Shown: positions 1 through 7,743 of the stretch, piece after piece
Layout of the letters: every line of letters begins with the position of its first letter
Numbering within the stretch: position 1 is the first letter of the stretch
Assembly (NCBI RefSeq): GCF_004362245.1
Contig: NZ_SNWM01000001.1
Location: 124,001-188,000, forward strand
Direction: 5' to 3'
Source of the DNA: Pedobacter duraquae
GTDB lineage: Bacteria; Bacteroidota; Bacteroidia; Sphingobacteriales; Sphingobacteriaceae
DNA length: 64,000 bases
Translations under genes and position numbers: made by a program
The notes under the pieces: model-generated
The model's database searches: none
What the model saw: only the letters and a program-made list of their open reading frames with translations
Told to the model about the DNA's origin: nothing

Positions 1-134
1 TGATAAAATGGTGCGATGATCATTTTTAACCCAATAAAGGATAGAATAATTGCTAATCCATATTTGAGTTTGCTGAACAAATGAATGAAGTTGTCTAGCA
101 GGAAGAAAAGTGCTCTTAATCCGAGGATAGCGAA
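1..134 (-). pseudogene. TerC-family membrane protein, 5'-truncated remnant (also cut by window edge)
   Basis: Reading the minus strand from 134 leftwards gives 44 codons of open frame, beginning [16 protein letters not shown] and continuing through [15 protein letters not shown] to the window edge. This is the conserved near-C-terminal segment of TerC/Alx integral membrane proteins. An in-frame TAA (135-137) lies immediately upstream, and no other frame between 135 and 276 encodes the missing N-terminal two thirds. I therefore see a 5'-truncated gene rather than a simple frameshift. The 3' end lies outside the window. The break falls in a short inverted repeat (133-159). The match rests on recognising the family pattern by eye. 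A distinct, complete TerC-family gene lies at 61070-61888. Confidence 0.6.
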
Positions 135-159
135 TTACGGGAAACCGTAAACCGTAATT
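133..159. repeat. Short inverted repeat at the TerC break point
   Basis: AATTACGG (133-140) is matched by CCGTAATT (152-159), a perfect 8-bp inverted repeat with an 11-nt loop that itself contains another CCGTAA copy. It sits exactly where the TerC reading frame is lost. It could be a hairpin or the scar of a rearrangement, and the sequence alone does not decide. Confidence 0.4.
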
Positions 160-276
160 TAATACAAAATATTGTCATACAACGGTTTACACAACAAACT
201 AGCTACTTGACTTATTATTTACATTTGGCAAGAATTCATTATCTTATATTTCTTGATAATTCCGTAGGTTTGATTA
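160..276. other. Intergenic region upstream of the AraC gene
   Basis: AT-rich sequence between the TerC remnant and the AraC-type gene. No ORF of note and no convincing terminator is seen. It presumably contains the promoter for the gene at 277. Confidence 0.4.
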
Positions 277-1164
277 ATGCAACTCCTTAATACAGATCAG
301 CAATTGCCTATTTATTCATTGGAAGCAGATGAAAGTGGCAATAGGAATTTTAGATTATATCATTTTGAAGGCACGTTGCCAAGCCAGGGAGACTTGCTAA
401 TACCCCATCGCAAAGACCATTATCTGTTCGTTTTTATGAGGCAGGGCGGCACAAGACAGTGGATAGACATGATCCCTTATAATCTACAAGATAACACTGC
501 TTATCTCTTAGGCCCCGGACAAATTATAGTAAAAGAAGGAGCTGATGAATTATGGAGTACCGGGATTGCCTTTACCAAGGAGTTCTTGTCGCTACAGGAA
601 AGCGCATCGTTAAGTCAGCTACCGCTAATCCAGGATACCCAGCAGCCACATGAGTTACGGCTCAATAGTGTAGACGTGAATTTTGTTGAAGATATGCTGA
701 GCAAAATTACTGCAGAGTACAATGAACCAAGTGAATGGCAGCAACGAATGTTAACCGCATATTTGACGCTGTTGATGACGTACCTAAGTCGTATTTACCA
801 GGAACAGCTGAAAGACCGTATACCCTCGCCCGAAAAACAACTCCTGAGGAATTTTCAATCCAGAATCAATACGCATTTCTGCGAACTTCATGAAGTAAGT
901 AGCTACGCCGAGTTACTGAATATTTCTGCGGGGCATTTGAGTGAAACGGTAAAAACACAAAGCGGAAAACCGGCAATTAAACATATCCATGAACGGTTGG
1001 TACTCGAAGCCAAACGATTGCTCTTTCACACAGAGCGCTCTTTAAAAGAGATTGCTTTTGAGCTTGGATTCGCTGATGCCTCCTACTTCAATCGTTTTTT
1101 TAAAAGGGAAACGGCCTCTACCCCATTAGCGTATAGAATAAATACCCGCAACATATACTATTAG
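277..1164 (+). CDS. AraC family transcriptional regulator
   Basis: 295-aa DNA-binding regulator. The N-terminal two thirds (about residues 1-180) resemble an AraC-type cupin sensor domain. The last 100 residues carry two helix-turn-helix motifs: the first around SYAELLNISAGHLSETVK, the second at LKEIAFELGFADASYFNRFF, which is the classic AraC signature ending in FKRETASTPLAYR. Ligand and targets cannot be told from sequence. The gene is followed 90 bp downstream, on the same strand, by an uncharacterised ORF and two SDR dehydrogenases, which are plausible but unproven targets. The ATG is the first in frame and gives a normal length for the family. Confidence 0.88.
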   Translation: MQLLNTDQQLPIYSLEADESGNRNFRLYHFEGTLPSQGDLLIPHRKDHYLFVFMRQGGTRQWIDMIPYNLQDNTAYLLGPGQIIVKEGADELWSTGIAFTKEFLSLQESASLSQLPLIQDTQQPHELRLNSVDVNFVEDMLSKITAEYNEPSEWQQRMLTAYLTLLMTYLSRIYQEQLKDRIPSPEKQLLRNFQSRINTHFCELHEVSSYAELLNISAGHLSETVKTQSGKPAIKHIHERLVLEAKRLLFHTERSLKEIAFELGFADASYFNRFFKRETASTPLAYRINTRNIYY

Positions 1165-1254
1165 TCTCAATTAATTCTAATATCAGTCAGATCTACTGAA
1201 ATCTTTTTATTTAAGTACTTTTGGTTAGTTAGCTAATTACAAGACGATTGAAAT

Positions 1255-1755
1255 ATGGACCATGAAATTTATTTAAGTATTTTCCGAGAGGTAGCTGAGG
1301 AACTGGTGCAACAAGAACTACTTCCGGAAGATCTTTCCATTAATGCGGGTATTTTTCTGGATTCTGTATGCCTCAAACTCTATAAAAAACAGTGGACTAA
1401 CCAAATAGAAGATCCCCTTACTGCGAAAACGCGCATTTTCTGTTCAGTTTGGATAAATGACCAGACGATTATTGACCAGAAAATAAGCTATAACATTCAT
1501 GCGTTAAAACTAAGGGAGCTTAAAGGTTATGCAATACAAAGTAGAAAATTCGCGGAGCAATTTCGTCTAAGATTCCAGAGTCAGCAACATACCTGGGAAA
1601 ACGCAAATATAAACCTTGGCCCATTAACCTTAATGGAGGGATCGATCCCACTGTACCAGGGGGATTTAAAAAGAGCCGTTTTAAATTTAACCAGTAAATT
1701 TTCGGAAATTATCCCGCTGATAGATGACACTCTGGAAGCATTTAAAAAATCATAA
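1255..1755 (+). CDS. Conserved-looking hypothetical protein
   Basis: 166 aa with no signal peptide or membrane segment, so probably cytoplasmic. I do not recognise a domain. The composition is ordinary (mixed helix and strand), and the gene is well separated from its neighbours (90 bp after the AraC gene, 85 bp before the SDR gene) on the same strand. The overlapping antisense frame (1581-1775) is shorter and has no features. The start at 1255 follows an A-rich stretch typical of Bacteroidota start sites. Function unknown. Confidence 0.6.
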   Translation: MDHEIYLSIFREVAEELVQQELLPEDLSINAGIFLDSVCLKLYKKQWTNQIEDPLTAKTRIFCSVWINDQTIIDQKISYNIHALKLRELKGYAIQSRKFAEQFRLRFQSQQHTWENANINLGPLTLMEGSIPLYQGDLKRAVLNLTSKFSEIIPLIDDTLEAFKKS

Positions 1756-1840
1756 CCCGTAAAATGTACCATCAATACCGTTCAATGTGTTATAATCCAA
1801 TAAACGCTTACGGTAGATTTGCATTATAAAATTTAGGACC

Positions 1841-2578
1841 ATGAAAACAGTACTTATTACAGGTGCAAACAAAAGTATAGGCTTTGAAACCGCAAGACAG
1901 TTATTACGACAGGGATATTATGTATATCTGGGTGCCCGGGATCTTAAAAAGGGAGAAGCAGCAGTTCAGCAACTACATGCAGAAGATTTAACCTCCGTAG
2001 AGCCCATAGTCATTGATGTAGATGATATCGAATCTATTAAAACTGCCAGAATTACGCTTGGCGGTAAGACTGGGGTATTGGATGTGTTGATCAACAATGC
2101 TGGAGTGTCAGGAGCTCTGCCCCAAGGTCCACTAGACACAGATCCAGCAGTGTTTAAGCAGGTATTTGAAACCAATTATTTTGGCGTGATCTCGGTAACG
2201 CAAGTATTTATTGATCTGCTCAAAGCATCAGATGCACCAAGGATTGTGAACGTTACTTCTGGATTAGGCTCGCTTACGCTACATAAAGATCCAACCTGGA
2301 AATACTATCCATTTAAAGCAGCTGCCTACATGGCTTCCAAAGCCGCGCTTAACGCCTATACGATCTCGTTGGCTTACGATCTTCGTGATACGAATTTCAA
2401 AGTGAATTCCGTTGATCCGGGTTACACAGCTACAGACTTCAATCACCATTCTGGCCCTGGAACTATTGAAGATGCTGCAGCAAGATTAGTGAAAGCTGCC
2501 GTATTAAGAGCTGATGGATTGACAGGACAGTTTTTTAGCGACGATAACGCCCCTGAAACAGGTATCAGTCCCTGGTAA
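1841..2578 (+). CDS. SDR family NAD(P)-dependent oxidoreductase
   Basis: 245-aa classical short-chain dehydrogenase. The Rossmann nucleotide-binding motif TGANKSIG lies near residues 7-14, the structural NNAG motif near residue 86, a catalytic Ser in VTSGLGS, and the catalytic YMASK (Tyr-x-x-x-Lys) near residue 162. PGYTATD follows the active site, as in carbonyl-reductase-like SDRs. Substrate unknown. An unrelated-looking second SDR follows 94 bp downstream on the same strand, so the two may be co-transcribed. Confidence 0.9.
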   Translation: MKTVLITGANKSIGFETARQLLRQGYYVYLGARDLKKGEAAVQQLHAEDLTSVEPIVIDVDDIESIKTARITLGGKTGVLDVLINNAGVSGALPQGPLDTDPAVFKQVFETNYFGVISVTQVFIDLLKASDAPRIVNVTSGLGSLTLHKDPTWKYYPFKAAAYMASKAALNAYTISLAYDLRDTNFKVNSVDPGYTATDFNHHSGPGTIEDAAARLVKAAVLRADGLTGQFFSDDNAPETGISPW

Positions 2579-2672
2579 ATAGCAAATGAACACGTTTTTG
2601 ACTACAACCTTTGCACTTTTGGCTACATAATTCCCGATCAACTGTCTAACCTTTGTATTGTAAAAAATAGAC

Positions 2673-3410
2673 ATGAAAAATATCAAAGGAAAAGTAGTTA
2701 TCGTTACCGGGGCTAGCAGTGGAATTGGAGAATCTACGGCAATCGCACTTGCCAGACAAGGCGCAAAGGTTGTGTTAGCGGCAAGACGTACCGAACGCAT
2801 TCAGGAACTTGCAAACTGCATCATCGTCGCGGGTGGTGAAGCTGTATATCTGAAAACCGATGTTACAAAGAGAAGCGATTTGGTCGAATTAATTTCTTTT
2901 GGCAAAAGTAAATTCGGACGCGTTGATGTGCTCGTTAATAATGCCGGCATCGCCCACTTATCTCGACTTGATGCGCTTGAAGTAGAAGATTGGGAAGAAA
3001 TGATTGACATAAATCTCAAAGGAGTACTATTTGGGATCGCGGCCGTAATGCCTGTTTTTAAGGCGCAGGGATCAGGGCACATCATTAATATTATTTCAAC
3101 TGCAGGGATTCAGATTGTTCCGCTGATGGCAGTTTATGCGGGGACAAAGAATGCAGTACGTACCATTACTGAGGCCATGCGTCAGGAATCTGCTGGGCAA
3201 TACCGCGTAACGGGGATCTCTCCGGGATTTGTGAAAACCGAATTGGCAAATCATATGAAGGATTCTGCCATACAGGCGGCCATTAGAGACCGATCGACGA
3301 AAATCGCAATCAGTCCCGAAGATATAGCTAGTGCAGTTGTGTATGCTGTTTCTCAGCCTGGTCATGTAGATGTTGGCGACATTGTGATCCGTCCTACAAT
3401 ACAAGATTAA
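2673..3410 (+). CDS. SDR family oxidoreductase
   Basis: 245-aa short-chain dehydrogenase. Cofactor motif TGASSGIG at residues 13-20, followed by an Arg pair (AARRTER) that usually indicates NADP(H) preference. NNAG is near residue 90, the catalytic Ser is in IISTAG, and YAGTK is the catalytic Tyr/Lys pair. PGFVKTEL matches the YdfG/serine-dehydrogenase-like branch. The start at 2673 places the Rossmann motif at the usual distance from the N terminus. The true substrate is not predictable. Confidence 0.9.
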   Translation: MKNIKGKVVIVTGASSGIGESTAIALARQGAKVVLAARRTERIQELANCIIVAGGEAVYLKTDVTKRSDLVELISFGKSKFGRVDVLVNNAGIAHLSRLDALEVEDWEEMIDINLKGVLFGIAAVMPVFKAQGSGHIINIISTAGIQIVPLMAVYAGTKNAVRTITEAMRQESAGQYRVTGISPGFVKTELANHMKDSAIQAAIRDRSTKIAISPEDIASAVVYAVSQPGHVDVGDIVIRPTIQD

Positions 3411-3516
3411 TAAATTATATTGGGGTGATGAAACGCAACAGCGAACAGCTGTCTACAGGGGCATACAGGCAGTCTTTAAAATAAAGTCTAATAACTATCT
3501 ACAGATCGTTCTGTGA

Positions 3517-4431
3517 TTACGAAAGCGCTCCGGGAGGTGGTCCACCTGCTGGTTTTGACTTATCAAGTGGTAATGGTATAAATTCATGATTATCGTTGGG
3601 AGGCAAAATAATACGGCCTTGTTTCCAATCTTCCTTAGCCTGTTCAATACGTTCTTTACGACTCGACACAAAGTTCCACCAGATGTAACGTTCGCCAAGA
3701 TGTTCACCGCCGAGTAACATCAATGTAGTGGGCTCCTTGGCTATAATTAGTGGATCTACCCCTTTTGTAAATACCAGCAGTTTACCTGAGTTATAAGTAA
3801 TGCCGCTAACCTCAACACTACCCTTTGCAATATAAGCTCCCCGCTCACTATGACCCGTTGGCAAACCAAAGCGGGCACCCTGATCCAGAATTACATGTAC
3901 ATAAAAAAGTGGTGATGTTGTATTCACATTACTGGTTAATCCATACGCATCCCCGGCAATGAGACGCATCCAGATACCTTTGTCGGTAAATACCGGCAGT
4001 TGCTCTGCTGTGTAGTTTTTAAAGGAAGGGTCTCCCTCTTCGTCTTTTTCAGGTAGCGCTACCCATGTTTGTATCATCTCTAGTTCACCACCCGCAAGCA
4101 TCGCAGGATCTTCAAAGCGTTCGCTATGTGAGATACCTTTTCCCGCAGTCATCCAGTTCACCTCTCCCGGCCTAATAATTTGCTCTACACCAAGACTGTC
4201 CCGATGTGTCACGTTACCGGAAAATAAATAACTTACTGTAGAGAGACCGATATGTGGGTGCGGTAATACATCCAGGTTGGTAGCTGCCACCTTCGGGATG
4301 CTTATTGGTCCACCGTGATCCATGAATATAAAAGGCCCCACCATTCTTCTAAGTTGATACGGCAGAATGCGCCTAACGGCAAAACCCGAGGTAATTTCGG
4401 CCTGACGGGATTCTATTACTATATCTAGCAT
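3517..4431 (-). CDS. Pirin family protein
   Basis: 304-aa bicupin. The N-terminal cupin carries the pirin signature: GPFIFMDHGGP, then HPHIGLSTVSYLFSG and RDSLG, followed by MTAGKGISHSE with metal-binding His and Glu residues. The C-terminal cupin (about residues 170-270) ends in LMLLGGEHLGERYIWWNFVSS, the usual pirin C-terminal block. Bacterial pirins are metal-dependent, and some act as quercetin dioxygenases or redox sensors. The role here is unknown. The gene is convergent with the SDR gene at 2673 and divergent from the peptidase gene at 4555. Confidence 0.93.
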   Translation of the reverse strand: MLDIVIESRQAEITSGFAVRRILPYQLRRMVGPFIFMDHGGPISIPKVAATNLDVLPHPHIGLSTVSYLFSGNVTHRDSLGVEQIIRPGEVNWMTAGKGISHSERFEDPAMLAGGELEMIQTWVALPEKDEEGDPSFKNYTAEQLPVFTDKGIWMRLIAGDAYGLTSNVNTTSPLFYVHVILDQGARFGLPTGHSERGAYIAKGSVEVSGITYNSGKLLVFTKGVDPLIIAKEPTTLMLLGGEHLGERYIWWNFVSSRKERIEQAKEDWKQGRIILPPNDNHEFIPLPLDKSKPAGGPPPGALS

Positions 4432-4554
4432 AACAATAAATATAAGTTGTACGAGGTATTCTTTATCTATAAAAATAGATAAAATAAAGTTGTAGCTTCA
4501 TTTTTACAGCAGACCAATCACAATTCACCTATTTTTACAGCAAATAATCAAACA

Positions 4555-5589
4555 ATGTTAAAAAGACTATCAGGCCTGACTTTCTTAATAACCTTTTCTA
4601 TTGCCGCCGTTGCACAGACTACGGCAACTACTGGCACACCAGCCCAACCACGTCGTCGTAACGAGCCACGTCCCTACACCCTGAAAATTGAAAATCTTAC
4701 AAAAGTTAAGCTGGATACGACACAGATAAATGCCGCCTTTATAGCTACCTACCCTGGCTTTGCTGCGGCAGACGGTTATCGTACAAAAAGAGAAGTAAGC
4801 ATGCGTGTGATTGACACCGCTAAAAATTTTACGGTGAAGGCCATGCCAGGCGAGATAATAGTAAATAGTCAGTGGATTAAAAAGAGGGAAAATTTCAGTG
4901 CCTTTCAGACTAAGCTTGAGCAAGCACTCCACCAAAACTGGACTTCTGTTGATACCGTCAAAAAAGATGAATACCAACTAGTTTTCATCAATAAAAATTC
5001 TGCTTTTAATCCTGTGATTCAGAAAGAATTGATCGACACGTATTTCAAAGTTTTCCCTCTGCTAGTAGGCACTTTTAACGATAAGACAACGCACGATGTG
5101 GTTTTTGTAACCGATACTGCCTATAAGGGTGTCGCTGAAGCTAGTGGAAACCGCATTTTATTTAGTACTACTTACATGAATGCCCATCCAACTGATATCG
5201 ATATTGTTACTCATGAAGGTATGCATCTGGTACAGGGCTACGGGTATGGAGCTGGCCCTGTTTGGTTAACAGAAGGGATTGCAGATTTTATCCGTTATCG
5301 TTATGGCGTAGACAACATTGGGTCAAAATGGATGTTACCGGCTCTTACATCTAAACACAATGAAAAAAAATACGAAAATAGCTACCGTATAACCGCACGC
5401 TTTTTTGAATGGATAGATCAAAAAGTTAAGCCAGGAATGATTGTCCAAATAGACAAAGAATTAAGAAACCACACCTATACCATCGACACATGGATTAAGC
5501 TGTCGGGTAAGACACTTGACGAGCTTTGGGATGATTACGCAAAGAATCCAGATCTGACCTTGAAATATAGTGGCAAAGAAAGAATATAG
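4555..5589 (+). CDS. Secreted basic-secretory-protein (BSP) family metallopeptidase
   Basis: 344 aa with a Sec signal peptide (MLKRLSGLTFLITFSIAAVAQ, cleavage after about residue 21), so exported. The middle holds the zinc-binding motif THEGMHLVQGYG (HExxH) near residue 222, followed by GPVWLTEGIADFIRYRYG, where the Glu in TEGIADF is a conserved feature of BSP-like proteins. The N-terminal 120 residues precede the BSP domain and look lineage-specific. It probably cleaves or binds cell-wall or environmental protein, but this family is poorly characterised biochemically. The stop lies 1 bp from the end of the convergent HD gene. Confidence 0.88.
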   Translation: MLKRLSGLTFLITFSIAAVAQTTATTGTPAQPRRRNEPRPYTLKIENLTKVKLDTTQINAAFIATYPGFAAADGYRTKREVSMRVIDTAKNFTVKAMPGEIIVNSQWIKKRENFSAFQTKLEQALHQNWTSVDTVKKDEYQLVFINKNSAFNPVIQKELIDTYFKVFPLLVGTFNDKTTHDVVFVTDTAYKGVAEASGNRILFSTTYMNAHPTDIDIVTHEGMHLVQGYGYGAGPVWLTEGIADFIRYRYGVDNIGSKWMLPALTSKHNEKKYENSYRITARFFEWIDQKVKPGMIVQIDKELRNHTYTIDTWIKLSGKTLDELWDDYAKNPDLTLKYSGKERI

Positions 5590-5590
5590 T

Positions 5591-6181
5591 TTATTTTTTC
5601 AGAATACCTTTTTCGACGCTTTCATTTAACAATCCTTCAGCGAAGTTCCAGATTGTTTTGGAGCCATCTTTGATTGCGATCTTCTTGTTGTAGACCTGTT
5701 GATAAGGCACATCAAATTCCGCCCATGTACCTCCATTATTTGAGGTGTTCTGCAATAATGGTTCAAGTCGATCCATTGTCCTGGCAAACCTGGCCTCATC
5801 TGTGATGCCACCTTCAAATTCTTCCCAGATATCTATAAACTCGTCTGCTTGTTCTTTGGGCAGAAGCCCAAAGATGCGTTCAGCTGCTAAACGCTCTTCG
5901 TCAGTATTGGTATGGTTTTTAGCAGTGTCATAGATAAAAGTATCACCGGCATCAATTTCCACAATGTCGTGAATTAACACCATTTTCAAAACCTTTAACA
6001 CATCTATCCGCTGGTCAGAATGTTGTGCGAGAACAATAGTCATCATCGCGAGATGCCAGCTATGTTCGGCATCGTTTTCATTTCTTTCGCTATTGAATAA
6101 TCTAGTTTTTCGTTGAATATATTTTAGTTTATCAATCTCTTTTATAAATGCTATTTGCTTCAACAGATCGTCCGTTTCCAT
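5591..6181 (-). CDS. HD domain-containing protein (YfbR/HDDC2-like phosphohydrolase)
   Basis: 196-aa metal-dependent phosphohydrolase of the HD_3 type. The HD residues appear in order: NDAEHSWHLAM (first His), LIHDIVEIDAGD (His-Asp pair plus the conserved E-x-x-x-G-D) and a late Asp in RTMDRLEPLL. Relatives include 5'-deoxynucleotidase YfbR and human HDDC2, so a nucleotide substrate is likely but unproven. Cytoplasmic, no signal sequence. Length is normal for the family. Confidence 0.9.
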   Translation of the reverse strand: METDDLLKQIAFIKEIDKLKYIQRKTRLFNSERNENDAEHSWHLAMMTIVLAQHSDQRIDVLKVLKMVLIHDIVEIDAGDTFIYDTAKNHTNTDEERLAAERIFGLLPKEQADEFIDIWEEFEGGITDEARFARTMDRLEPLLQNTSNNGGTWAEFDVPYQQVYNKKIAIKDGSKTIWNFAEGLLNESVEKGILKK

Positions 6182-6317
6182 CCCGTTTTGTTATTTGATG
6201 CTCAAATATACGAAACAGCGTTGACGTGCTTTGGCAAATAGCTGGTATTTGGGGATGTAACTCGGGATAAATTTAGGATCCAGTGGTTGATGTAATTTAC
6301 TTCTGTTTTTGTATAAC

Positions 6318-7532
6318 TTATTTTACCCGGTCCTTGTAAAACACTAGTATGGGCATCATTTTCGTTTTCTTAACCAGATCCAGACCAATGTCGTTTACAG
6401 ATTTCATTACCCCGGTCCTTGTCCGCATCGCCACATTAGTTTTAAAATCATATCTCCCTGCCAGACCTGTCTCATCAACGACAGGCAGATCAAATTCATT
6501 GCTAAGATACTCGTTTGCAAAATCTTCCAATTTCACTCCCGTACCATCAAAGCCCGCTCCACTAAAACTGTAGCTCAGCGCATTATCAGCCGATTTATTT
6601 TGATGAAAACCTTTATCAATCAGTGCATACACTGGAATTTGCCTCATTTCTATCCTGGCCTGAACAGGCATGAATTGCTGCAGCCTTTCCTTAAAAATCT
6701 GATAGAGGCTATCTTTTTCAGTAGATTTAACTAGTAGATCAAGACAGTATAATGTCTGCTTATCCTCAAAATCGTATACAAGTTTTTCTGGAATCTCATA
6801 AGCAACCTGCTTAGGTGAAACAATACCGTAGGCGTTTCGGAACAGTCCTTCGATAGATGAATTGATAAATGTTAGCCTCCTATTTTTAAAAACAGGTCGG
6901 TCACCATAACCAATTTCCATACTCTGTTGCCCTTTCATGTAACCTCTAAGGGTAAAGTTTTGACTAAGTGTACTATCTACCGCGAAGATATCAGCGTTAT
7001 TATTTACAGGTTTTTCCTTGATTTCAGCACTTGATTTGACTGATTTACCGCTGACAAGGTCGTTAATCATTTGCTGATTAATTGATTCTGTTTTAACTAT
7101 TGCTACTACTTTTCCTTTTGCATTAACAATAGCACTTTGACCTACATAGCTTAGTGAAAACAGCTGATAGAGCAACGCTGATGTGTCGCTGGCAAGCCAT
7201 ATCCTGGAAGGTTTGATCTTCATATATTTTAGCAGCCTGCTTGGTGCATCGTTTGAAATTGCGACAACCTGAATGGTTGTATTATTATGCGACTGTAGTT
7301 TAGCCAATGCATCCATTTCTGGAATACAGGGACTGCACCATGTTCCCCAAAAATTCAGGATGTAAATCTTTTTGTTTAGCTGTTTGGTAAATCGTAATGT
7401 CGCGACCGGTGAATTCAATAGTCCAGTGATTGGAATATTGGGAAATTGATCGCCTGGTTTGATCTGAAAGCCTTGTGCAATACTGCTGAAAGATAATAAA
7501 AAGAATAAAAGATATATGAGAAGCGTTTTCAT
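6318..7532 (-). CDS. Exported TlpA-like thioredoxin fused to a DUF3738-type domain
   Basis: 404 aa with a Sec signal peptide (first 19 residues). Residues about 20-140 form a TlpA/ResA-type thioredoxin fold with the redox motif WGTWCSPCIPEMDAL. The C-terminal half (about residues 190-400) resembles the DUF3738/TIGR03435 domain, with the late segment LAGRYDFKTNV. The thioredoxin part should reduce disulfides outside the cytoplasm, and the job of the DUF3738 part is unknown. Such fusions recur in Pedobacter-like genomes. The gene stands alone on the minus strand, with about 210 bp to the downstream end of the permease gene. Confidence 0.85.
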   Translation of the reverse strand: MKTLLIYLLFFLLSFSSIAQGFQIKPGDQFPNIPITGLLNSPVATLRFTKQLNKKIYILNFWGTWCSPCIPEMDALAKLQSHNNTTIQVVAISNDAPSRLLKYMKIKPSRIWLASDTSALLYQLFSLSYVGQSAIVNAKGKVVAIVKTESINQQMINDLVSGKSVKSSAEIKEKPVNNNADIFAVDSTLSQNFTLRGYMKGQQSMEIGYGDRPVFKNRRLTFINSSIEGLFRNAYGIVSPKQVAYEIPEKLVYDFEDKQTLYCLDLLVKSTEKDSLYQIFKERLQQFMPVQARIEMRQIPVYALIDKGFHQNKSADNALSYSFSGAGFDGTGVKLEDFANEYLSNEFDLPVVDETGLAGRYDFKTNVAMRTRTGVMKSVNDIGLDLVKKTKMMPILVFYKDRVK

Positions 7533-7743
7533 ATAGTAAGATACACATATATCTCCATACTACGTATTTACTATACTTAATTTTTCAGCTACTCCATTGA
7601 TAATAGAGCGCAACACTTGGGATGAAGCTAGAAAAACCAATATTAGGTTAAATTCTTTTAATCCTGAGCGGGAACGTGGTATATCGTCACAACTTCATTG
7701 ATACGCATTAAACCTTTGCTTGCACAACTGCTAATAAGAACCC
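7533..7743. other. Intergenic region between thioredoxin and permease genes
   Basis: 211 bp of AT-rich sequence. No ORF, strong hairpin or recognisable promoter stands out. It must contain the promoter of the minus-strand thioredoxin gene and the 3' end of the permease transcript. Confidence 0.3.

Noticed and set aside
1841..3410. The SDR pair as a biosynthetic cluster
   Set aside because: There is no pathway partner nearby, and tandem SDR genes are common.
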